A stretch of 5,755 bases of DNA, taken from assembly GCA_009922295.1 (NCBI GenBank), contig RFWA01000171.1, forward strand, positions 1 through 5,755, given 5' to 3'. Each line of letters starts with the position of its first letter. Positions within the stretch are counted from its first letter, which is position 1. The position numbers and the translations under genes are program-made. The notes under the pieces were generated by a model, which saw only the letters and a list, made by a program, of their open reading frames with translations, had not been told where the DNA came from and searched no databases. Positions 1 through 5,441 of the stretch are shown here, piece after piece. Source of the stretch: Betaproteobacteria bacterium (GTDB lineage Bacteria > Pseudomonadota > Gammaproteobacteria > Burkholderiales > Burkholderiaceae_C).

Positions 1-1
1 G

Positions 2-142
2 GAGATTGAGGCCGTGTTGGCGCATGAGACCATCCGCCGCGCTGGCCACTTTCTGCAGGAAGACAAGGGCGCAGAAGTGGCTCAAAAAATCAATGCCTTC
101 ATCGCCGCCACCCCCCAATCGCGCGAAAGCGGCGCTTCGTAA
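2..142 (+). CDS. alpha/beta hydrolase, C-terminal fragment (haloalkane dehalogenase-like)
   Basis: This is the last 46 codons of a gene that begins left of the window; the frame is open from base 2 to the TAA at 140-142. The peptide contains AGHFLQED, with His codon 47-49, followed by an amphipathic helix (VAQKINAFIAAT). A Gly-His-Phe-x-Gln-Glu motif followed by a terminal helix is the usual end of haloalkane dehalogenases and related alpha/beta-fold hydrolases. There the His is the base of the Asp/His catalytic pair that hydrolyses the covalent alkyl-enzyme intermediate. The nucleophile and halide-binding residues are outside the window, so dehalogenase cannot be separated from epoxide hydrolase or esterase relatives. 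It lies 34 bases upstream of the next gene on the same strand and may lead the same transcript. The last residues (SRESGAS) look like an unstructured tail. Confidence 0.7.
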   Translation, partial: EIEAVLAHETIRRAGHFLQEDKGAEVAQKINAFIAATPQSRESGAS

Positions 143-176
143 ACCCCCGCAGGCCCGCGGATGACGCCAAAAACCC

Positions 177-446
177 ATGAACACCTTCCTCAAAGCCAAC
201 TGCCTGGGCGCCTATGCCCTCGCGCTGCTCAGCCTGGTCTGGACCCTGCCCTGGGGCCTGGGCCCGGTCATGCAAAACATCGCCTTGGCGCTGCTGGGCA
301 TCCATGTGCTCGAGGCTATCGTCGCCTTCAAGTACATCAAAAGCTACAAGGGCCCCTTGCTGCACAGCCTGGTGCTGGCCCTGCTCTTCGGCCTGCTGCA
401 CTGGCTGCCGCTGGCGCGGGCCAACAAGGCGGCGAGCCAAGCCTGA
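177..446 (+). CDS. small three-helix inner-membrane protein (possibly DUF1145-like)
   Basis: An 89-residue hydrophobic protein with three likely membrane helices at about residues 6-24, 33-51 and 61-79. A His-Val-Leu-Glu stretch sits in helix 2 (HVLEAIVAFKYIK), and a basic loop (KYIKSYK) separates helices 2 and 3. The tail (RANKAASQA) is short and polar. The layout, with H-x-x-E in the second helix and LLFGLLH in the third, recalls small uncharacterised membrane families such as DUF1145. That assignment is from memory and is weak; no function can be given. The ATG at 177 is chosen because the helices begin right after it. Upstream there is only a poor purine stretch and no clear ribosome binding site. 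An overlapping frame that opens at 161 is only an extension of the next gene. The gene ends 20 bases before the DUF1214 gene, so the two are probably cotranscribed. Confidence 0.75.
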   Translation: MNTFLKANCLGAYALALLSLVWTLPWGLGPVMQNIALALLGIHVLEAIVAFKYIKSYKGPLLHSLVLALLFGLLHWLPLARANKAASQA

Positions 447-466
447 CGCCGAGGCACAGAACAGGT

Positions 467-1081
467 ATGGCCTCACACACCCCGGCCTCGGGCCGGTTCA
501 AACGCATCGGCTTTGCCGCCCTGCTCTACCTGGCCGCCGTGGCCCTGGGCCTGGGCTCGGCCTGGTGGGTGCTGCGCAAGGCCAGTTGGTCCGGCACCGT
601 GGTCAAGGTCGGCCCCTGGACTGGCAGCACACTGGCCGGCAGCACCGATGCCGACCTGTACACCCGGGCCCGCGTCGCCCTCGAAGGTCTGCTGGCGCTG
701 GGCCGGGACGAAACCATGTACTACGTCGCCCGCCAAGATGACGCCGGCCAACCACTGCGCTCAGCGTGCAGCTACCGCGTCGAGGGCCTGCCGCCTGCGG
801 CGCGTTGGTGGAGCATCACCGCCTATGCCGACGACCTGTTCTTGTTTGATGCCCGCAACCGCCAGTACAGCCTCAATGGCAGCACGGCCCGACTGGACGC
901 CCGTGGCCAGTTTGCGCTGGTCACCGGCCCCCAGGCTGTCGGGGGTACGCACTGGCTGCCCACGCCGGGCCAGCGCGGTCTGGTGCTGACGCTGCGCCTG
1001 TACAACCCTGCGCCAGAACTGCAGGCCGCACCTGCCCGGCTGCAAGCACCCACCATTCAAGCCATCGGAGCCTGCCCATGA
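467..1081 (+). CDS. membrane-anchored DUF1214 domain protein
   Basis: This 204-residue protein has a basic N-terminus (GRFKRIG), one hydrophobic segment at about residues 14-35 that should act as a signal anchor, and a soluble domain predicted to be periplasmic. The C-terminal half carries the usual DUF1214 features: WWSITAYADDLFLF (about 114-127), NRQYSLNG (131-138), THWLPTP (161-167) and LTLRLYNP (174-181). Function is unknown. In the commonest family architecture DUF1254 and DUF1214 lie in one exported polypeptide of about 450 residues, whereas here they are separate adjacent genes. The frame is open back to 161, but that extension overlaps the preceding membrane-protein gene in another frame and reads as low-complexity Ala/Pro/Gly sequence. 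ATG 467 is therefore chosen because it places the basic residues and anchor correctly. The TGA overlaps the next gene's ATG (ATGA at 1078-1081), which suggests translational coupling. Confidence 0.85.
   Translation: MASHTPASGRFKRIGFAALLYLAAVALGLGSAWWVLRKASWSGTVVKVGPWTGSTLAGSTDADLYTRARVALEGLLALGRDETMYYVARQDDAGQPLRSACSYRVEGLPPAARWWSITAYADDLFLFDARNRQYSLNGSTARLDARGQFALVTGPQAVGGTHWLPTPGQRGLVLTLRLYNPAPELQAAPARLQAPTIQAIGACP
1067..1070 (+). promoter_or_regulatory. Shine-Dalgarno site for the DUF1254 gene
   Basis: GGAG lies 7 bases before the ATG at 1078 and inside the end of the DUF1214 reading frame. It supports the ATGA-overlap start of the DUF1254 protein. Confidence 0.6.
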
Positions 1082-1647
1082 GAACCTGGCGCAACACCCA
1101 GCGGCTCTGGTTTTACCGCGCGCTCACGCTGCTCGCCACCGCGCTCATTGTTCACCTGCTGGCGGTCTGGGCCACGCCGCGCCTGATCATGAACCGCCTC
1201 ATGACCGGGCCGGCGGCGCAAGACATGAACATGCTCAACCAGGCGGCATTCCTGCCAGCGGTAGACGCCTCGGCGCGCCGGGTGGTGATGCCCAGCCCGG
1301 ACCTGCTGTATTCGGTGTGCGTGTTCGATGTCTCAGCCGGCCCGGTGCGGGTGCGCGCCAACCCCGGGCTTCCCAGCTACTGGTCCATCGCCCTGTATGC
1401 CGCCAACAGCGACAACTTCTTTGTGCTCAACGACCGGCAGGCTGGCGCGGCGCCGGTGGACATGTGGCTGGTATCTGAAGGCCCCAACCCGCGTGACCCG
1501 GCAGTGCCACCAGGCGCCCGTGTGGTGGTCAGCCCCAGCGCCCAAGGCTTTTTGCTGATGCGCGTGCTGACCGCCAACTACGAGGCCGAAAAAGCCGTCG
1601 TCGAACCGGCACGGCGCACCCTGCAATGCAGCCCGGGCGGGGGATGA
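1078..1647 (+). CDS. membrane-anchored DUF1254 domain protein
   Basis: This 189-residue protein has a basic start (MRTWRNTQRLWFYR) and a hydrophobic anchor at about residues 15-32. A domain predicted to be periplasmic follows. It contains VVMPSPDLLYSVCVFDVSAGP (69-89), the typical DUF1254 core in which a Pro-Asp-x-Leu-Tyr stretch precedes a strand ending in D(V/L)SAGPV. It continues with YWSIALYAANSDNFFVLND (101-119), which is also family-typical. Function is unknown. It overlaps the genes on both sides by four bases (ATGA at 1078-1081 and at 1644-1647), so the DUF1214 protein, this protein and the fused monooxygenase are likely made from one message and possibly in related amounts. Gene order is the reverse of the domain order in the single-chain DUF1254-DUF1214 proteins. 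No cysteine pair, metal motif or catalytic signature stands out. Confidence 0.87.
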   Translation: MRTWRNTQRLWFYRALTLLATALIVHLLAVWATPRLIMNRLMTGPAAQDMNMLNQAAFLPAVDASARRVVMPSPDLLYSVCVFDVSAGPVRVRANPGLPSYWSIALYAANSDNFFVLNDRQAGAAPVDMWLVSEGPNPRDPAVPPGARVVVSPSAQGFLLMRVLTANYEAEKAVVEPARRTLQCSPGGG

Positions 1648-4208
1648 GGCACTTGGGTCTGGCCGCTACCGAACACCTTGATGTCCTGATCGTCGGTGCC
1701 GGCCTGTCGGGCATCGGCGCCGCCGTGCACTTTCAGCAGCGCTGCCCGGGCTTTAGCGTGGGCATTTTGGAGGGGCGCGAGCGCCTGGGCGGCACCTGGG
1801 ACCTGTTCCGTTACCCCGGTATCCGCAGTGACTCAGACATGCACACCCTGGGCTACGCCTTCCGGCCCTGGACAGGCGATCGCGCCATCGCCGACGGAGA
1901 ATCCATATTGGACTACCTGCGCGCGACGGCGCAGGAACACGGGCTGGAGCGGCTGATCCGCTACCAGCACCGCGTCATCGCAGCGAGTTGGTCCAGCAGT
2001 GAGGGGCGATGGACGGTGACCGTGGCAGTAGGCTCTGATCAAGCGCCACAACAGTTCAGCTGCCGCTTTTTATTGGTCTGCACCGGCTACTACAACTACG
2101 AGCAGGGCTACACCCCTGAGTTTGTCGGTACGGCCGACTTTACCGGGCGCCTGGTGCATCCGCAGGCTTGGCCAGCTGATTTGGACGTCGCCGGCCAGCG
2201 TGTGGTGGTGATTGGCAGCGGCGCCACCGCTGTCACGCTGGTACCGGCGCTGGCCCAGCGGACCGCTCACGTCACCATGCTGCAGCGGTCGCCCAGCTAC
2301 CTGCTGGCGCAGCCAGCCCACGATGCCCTGGCCCACTGGCTGCGCCAACGCCTGCCCAGCCCACTGGCCTATGCCCTCACACGCTGGAAAAACGTGCTGC
2401 TGGGACAGCTGTTCTTCCAGCTCGCGCGGCGCTGGCCCCAGCAGGTTGCTCATAAACTCATAGCGCAAGCGCAAGCATTGGCGGGGCCTGGAACCGAATT
2501 AGAGCACTTGACGCCGCGCTACAAGCCCTGGGACCAGCGCCTGTGCCTGGTGCCCGACGGCGACCTGTTCAGCGTCATCCAACAAGGCCGTGCCACGATC
2601 ATCACCGACCAAATCAGCCACTTCACACCCACCGGCCTGCAACTGGTCTCGGGCCGGACGCTGGCGGCCGACGTGGTGGTCACCGCCACCGGGCTGGACC
2701 TGCTGGCCCTGGGCGGCATGGCACTGTCGGTGGACGGCCGGCCAGTGGTGCTGACCGACTGTCTAAGCTACAAGGGCATGATGCTCTCGGGCGTGCCCAA
2801 CCTGGCTTATGTGGTGGGCTACACCAACGCCTCATGGACCCTCAAAGCCGACCTGACCAGCGCCTATGTCTGCCGGCTGGTCCGACGCCTGAACCAGGGC
2901 TACAGCCACTGCGTGCCGGTGCTGCAGGATGCCAGTGTCACGCGGCAGAACTGGGTTGATTTTTCGTCCGGCTACGTCCAGCGCTCGCTCGACCGCTTTC
3001 CGGGCCAAGGTAACAAAGCTCCCTGGCGCCTGCGCCAAAACTATGCCCTCGATCTGTTGGCACTGCGCTTTGGCAGGCTGGCTGATGGCACCCTGCAGTG
3101 GCACCGGCGCTCTGGTCATCCCCGCGAAGGCGCGGAGGCAGCTGGTTCGCCCAGACGCACTTGGCGGGCGACCGGTATCTTGTCACTGTTCGCAGTGGCG
3201 CTCGCCGCCTGGTGGTGGCTAGGCCAACCCGGCCTTGCTCAACCAGCGAGCCACCCAGAGCGCACCACCTGCCCGTTGCCTCCCAGCACCAGCCCCCACC
3301 CCGGCATGGTCTGGGTACCTAGTGGCAGTTTTGCCTTCGGCGACACGGTCTACCGAGAAGAAACTCCGGTGCGCCCAGCCACGGTGCAGGGCTTATGGAT
3401 GGACCGCACCGAGGTCACCAACGCTGAATTTGCGCGCTTTGTCCAGGCAACGGGCTATGTCACCACGGCTGAGCGGCCGGTCGATGCCAAATTGCACCCG
3501 GGGCTGCCGCCCCAGATGCAGCAGCCCGGTGCGGTGGTATTCGTCAACCCCACCGAGTTGCGCCATGGCGGCGACCCGCGCCAATGGTGGCAGTACTTTC
3601 CCGGCGCCAACTGGCGTCATCCCAGCGGGCCTGGCAGCAGCATCGCCGGGCGAGAAGCCTTTCCGGTGGTGGCCGTCACCCTGGAAGACGCCCAGGCCTA
3701 TGCCCGCTGGGCCGGGCGCAGCCTGCCCACCGAGCGCGAATGGGAATGGGCCGCCGGCGGCGGCCAGACCGCCACCCTGCCAACCACGCCATCGACCGCC
3801 CCCGGCACCGCGCCCGCGCAACCGGCCCAGGCCAACACCTGGCAGGGGTTTTTCCCGCTGGCCAACCAGGCCAGCGACGGCTTTACCGGGCTGGCGCCAG
3901 TCGGCTGCTTTACCGCCAACGGGTTTGGCCTGCATGACATGATCGGTAACGTCTGGGAGCTCACCGCCGACGTCTACACCGAAGACCACAGCGGCCCCGA
4001 CACCTTGGCGCCCGACCAGCCACCCGTTGCCGCCCGACCCGCTGCAGCCAGAGGCACGGCGGGCCCACACGTCATCAAAGGCGGCTCTTACCTGTGTGCA
4101 CCCAACTACTGCATGCGCTACCGGCCGGGTGCCCGCCAGGCCCAAGAGGATGACCTGGCCACCAGCCACCTCGGCTTTCGTACCGTGCTGCGTGCGCCCG
4201 GCCCCTGA
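1644..4208 (+). CDS. fusion: EthA-like Baeyer-Villiger flavin monooxygenase, membrane helix, formylglycine-generating enzyme (FGE/SUMF1) domain
   Basis: An uninterrupted frame of 854 codons. ATG 1644 is preferred over ATG 1626 because it forms the same ATGA overlap seen at neighbouring junctions. Residues 1-489 form a complete class B flavin monooxygenase: FAD-binding GAGLSG (18-23), GGTWDLFRYPGIRSDSD (49-65), the Baeyer-Villiger fingerprint FTGRLVHPQAWP (166-177) and NADPH-binding GSGATA (191-196). Later come QRSPSYLL, YKPWDQRLCLVPDGDLF, GYTNASWTLKADL and a PWRLRQNYALDLL end, all as in mycobacterial EthA (about 489 residues). This part should insert oxygen into ketones or oxidise sulfur groups in the cytoplasm. 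Residues 490-510 are a basic linker and 511-526 a likely membrane helix. Residues 554-851 are an FGE domain: GANWRHP, LPTEREWEWA (694-703), GNVWE (768-772) and KGGSYLCAPNYC with Cys818 and Cys823, matching the copper-binding active-site pair that oxidises sulfatase cysteine to formylglycine. The helix predicts a periplasmic FGE domain. No in-frame ATG precedes the FGE leader. Confidence 0.88.
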   Translation: MRHLGLAATEHLDVLIVGAGLSGIGAAVHFQQRCPGFSVGILEGRERLGGTWDLFRYPGIRSDSDMHTLGYAFRPWTGDRAIADGESILDYLRATAQEHGLERLIRYQHRVIAASWSSSEGRWTVTVAVGSDQAPQQFSCRFLLVCTGYYNYEQGYTPEFVGTADFTGRLVHPQAWPADLDVAGQRVVVIGSGATAVTLVPALAQRTAHVTMLQRSPSYLLAQPAHDALAHWLRQRLPSPLAYALTRWKNVLLGQLFFQLARRWPQQVAHKLIAQAQALAGPGTELEHLTPRYKPWDQRLCLVPDGDLFSVIQQGRATIITDQISHFTPTGLQLVSGRTLAADVVVTATGLDLLALGGMALSVDGRPVVLTDCLSYKGMMLSGVPNLAYVVGYTNASWTLKADLTSAYVCRLVRRLNQGYSHCVPVLQDASVTRQNWVDFSSGYVQRSLDRFPGQGNKAPWRLRQNYALDLLALRFGRLADGTLQWHRRSGHPREGAEAAGSPRRTWRATGILSLFAVALAAWWWLGQPGLAQPASHPERTTCPLPPSTSPHPGMVWVPSGSFAFGDTVYREETPVRPATVQGLWMDRTEVTNAEFARFVQATGYVTTAERPVDAKLHPGLPPQMQQPGAVVFVNPTELRHGGDPRQWWQYFPGANWRHPSGPGSSIAGREAFPVVAVTLEDAQAYARWAGRSLPTEREWEWAAGGGQTATLPTTPSTAPGTAPAQPAQANTWQGFFPLANQASDGFTGLAPVGCFTANGFGLHDMIGNVWELTADVYTEDHSGPDTLAPDQPPVAARPAAARGTAGPHVIKGGSYLCAPNYCMRYRPGARQAQEDDLATSHLGFRTVLRAPGP
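3115..3136 (+). repeat. hairpin resembling a dispersed palindromic repeat, at the domain junction
   Basis: Within the fusion gene, just after the monooxygenase part ends, lies a perfect 5-bp stem: CCGCG (3122-3126) pairs with CGCGG (3131-3135) around an AAGG loop. The surrounding GTCATCCCCGCGAAGGCG closely resembles a short palindromic element (CCCCGCGAAGGCGGGG-like core) that I recall as common between genes in proteobacterial genomes. The right arm differs by one base from the core I remember. It is translated as part of the linker (about residues 491-498). Identity as a repeat copy rests on memory; the hairpin itself is visible. Confidence 0.45.
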
Positions 4209-4227
4209 CGGTACCGATAATCCAGCC

Positions 4228-4854
4228 ATGAGCGCATCCACCCCACCCCAAACAGACCTGACTCCCTCCGGCGGCTCAAGCCCACGGCCTGAATCGCTGG
4301 CCGCGCTTTTTTGGTCTTTCACCGGCCTGGCACTGCAAGGCTTTGGGGGCGTGCTGGCCATCGTCCAACGCGAACTGGTCGAGCGTCGGCGTTGGCTGAC
4401 GGCAGAACAGTTTGTGGAAGACTGGGCCGTGGCACAAGTGCTACCGGGCCCCAACGTTGTCAATTTGTCGCTGATGCTGGGTGACCGGTTTTTCGGGCTA
4501 CGCGGTGCGCTGGTGGCCATGGCGGGTATCCTGACGTTTCCGCTTTTGTTGGTGTTGCTGCTGGCCACTCTGTACGCCAGCGTGCAAGCCCTGCCCCTGG
4601 CCCAGGGCGCGCTACGCGGCATGGGCGCTGTCGCAGCCGGCTTGATCACCGCATCCGGCCTCAAACTGTGGCCTGCTTTAAAGCAAAATGTGCTCGGAAC
4701 CCTTGTCATAATTGGTTCTATAGCTATCACTATCGTAGCAATTGCCTGGCTTCGGCTGCCGCTGGCGTGGGTGCTGCTGGGCCTGGGTGGGCTGACCTGC
4801 GCCTGGGCCTACCGGCAACTCGGTCGGGTTACCGCTGACCGGGGAGCAGCATGA
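4228..4854 (+). CDS. chrA: short-chain CHR chromate transporter subunit, first of pair
   Basis: A 208-residue membrane protein with one CHR domain. After a polar N-terminus of about 22 residues come FWSFTGLALQGFGGVLAIVQ (28-47), WLTAEQFVEDWAVAQVLPGPNVVNLSL (56-82, with the family PGPN motif) and further helices at about 93-118, 131-146, 155-173 and 177-194. CHR proteins export chromate from the cytoplasm, driven by the membrane potential or proton gradient. Single-domain versions are typically encoded as pairs that insert in opposite orientations and are both needed. The next gene supplies the partner through an ATGA overlap. The glycine motif reads FGGV rather than the FGGP of long-chain ChrA. 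ATG 4228 is chosen: the frame is open to 4027, but the extension overlaps the FGE coding region and has no membrane features. No clear ribosome binding site is seen in the 19-base gap. Chromate as the actual substrate is inferred from the family. Confidence 0.88.
   Translation: MSASTPPQTDLTPSGGSSPRPESLAALFWSFTGLALQGFGGVLAIVQRELVERRRWLTAEQFVEDWAVAQVLPGPNVVNLSLMLGDRFFGLRGALVAMAGILTFPLLLVLLLATLYASVQALPLAQGALRGMGAVAAGLITASGLKLWPALKQNVLGTLVIIGSIAITIVAIAWLRLPLAWVLLGLGGLTCAWAYRQLGRVTADRGAA
4677..4740. other. AT-rich patch inside the first chromate-transporter gene
   Basis: I count 24 G or C among these 64 bases (about 38%), compared with about 66% in the 56 bases immediately before. The patch contains the perfect palindrome ATAGCTAT (4720-4727) followed closely by CTATCGTAGCA. 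The reading frame passes through and encodes a plausible membrane helix (about residues 150-171 of ChrA), so the gene is not broken. It could be an absorbed repeat element or a short exchanged segment. Confidence 0.4.
4841..4846 (+). promoter_or_regulatory. Shine-Dalgarno site for the second CHR gene
   Basis: GGGGAG lies 4 bases before the ATG at 4851, inside the end of the first CHR gene. Together with the ATGA overlap it supports translational coupling of the two transporter subunits. Confidence 0.6.
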
Positions 4855-5441
4855 GCATTCAGCTTGCCAGCGCAGACTGGTGGGCGCTATTCGCACAATT
4901 TTTGTCGCTGTCCTTGCTGGCTGTCGGCGGCGCCATCAGCACCGCGCCCGATATGCACCGCTATCTGGTCACGCAACAGCATTGGTTGAGCGAGGCGCAA
5001 TTCAGCTCGTCCATCGCACTGGCGCAGGCCGCGCCCGGCCCCAACGTGCTGTTCATCGCGCTGTTCGGTTGGCAGGTCGGGCTCAATGCCGCGTCAAGCA
5101 GTGGCCTGCCCATTTGGGCCAGCGCCTTGCTGGGCGTGAGCCTGACCATGCTCGGCACCCTGTTGCCCAGCACCATACTGACCTACAGCGTCGCGCGCTG
5201 GGGCCACCGCAACCGCGAACGGCGCGTGGTACGCGCCTTCAAGCAGGGTATGGCGCCGCTGGTGATCGGCATTCTGCTGGCCACCGGCGTCATTTTGGCC
5301 ACCAACCAGGGCATATCCACCGACCATTGGCCACTCTGGCTGTTGGCCGCCGTCAGTGCCCTGCTGGTCTGGTGCACCCGCGTCCACCTACTCTGGCTGC
5401 TGGGTGCGGGGGCGGTGCTGGGGGGCTTAGGCTGGGTTTAG
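4851..5441 (+). CDS. chrA: short-chain CHR chromate transporter subunit, second of pair
   Basis: A 196-residue single-CHR-domain membrane protein. It repeats the family plan of its upstream partner: FAQFLSLSLLAVGGAISTAP (14-33), WLSEAQFSSSIALAQAAPGPNV (45-66, with PGPN again) and further helices at about 88-113, 133-150, 161-175 and 178-194. A strongly basic loop (RWGHRNRERRVVRAFKQG, about 116-133) is probably cytoplasmic. The partner lacks an equally charged loop at the matching place, which agrees with the opposite-orientation model for paired short CHR proteins. Start ATG 4851 has a good ribosome binding site and overlaps the first gene's stop. The TAG at 5439-5441 overlaps the stop codon of the convergent rlmB gene, so there is no spacer for a conventional terminator. 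Function as half of a chromate exporter is inferred from the family; no chrB-type regulator is in view. Confidence 0.88.
   Translation: MSIQLASADWWALFAQFLSLSLLAVGGAISTAPDMHRYLVTQQHWLSEAQFSSSIALAQAAPGPNVLFIALFGWQVGLNAASSSGLPIWASALLGVSLTMLGTLLPSTILTYSVARWGHRNRERRVVRAFKQGMAPLVIGILLATGVILATNQGISTDHWPLWLLAAVSALLVWCTRVHLLWLLGAGAVLGGLGWV

Noticed and set aside
161..466. Upstream extension of the DUF1214 frame to ATG 161
   Set aside because: It covers the small membrane-protein gene in a different frame, reads as Ala/Pro/Gly-rich sequence, and would bury the signal anchor more than 110 residues into the protein.
99..476. - strand frame of 125 codons over the hydrolase end and the small membrane gene
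   Set aside because: Gln-rich shadow of the + strand genes with no domain signal.
1626..1643. Alternative ATG 1626 for the fusion gene
   Set aside because: It adds only six residues and lacks the ATGA overlap used at the neighbouring junctions. It cannot be fully excluded.
3306..4208. Treating the FGE region as a separate gene starting at ATG 3306
   Set aside because: That start would remove the hydrophobic leader and has no ribosome binding site nearby. The frame is continuous with the monooxygenase, so a fusion is the simpler reading, although an internal start remains possible.
4027..4227. Upstream extension of the first CHR gene to ATG 4027
   Set aside because: It overlaps the catalytic end of the FGE domain and contributes no membrane or family features. 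ATG 4228 gives a normal short-chain CHR length.
3393..4730. Long - strand open frame of 445 codons opposite the FGE domain and the first CHR gene
   Set aside because: It crosses two well-supported + strand genes, reads as low-complexity Gly/Arg/Ala sequence in its second half, and shows no recognisable domain. Long antisense frames are expected in GC-rich coding DNA.
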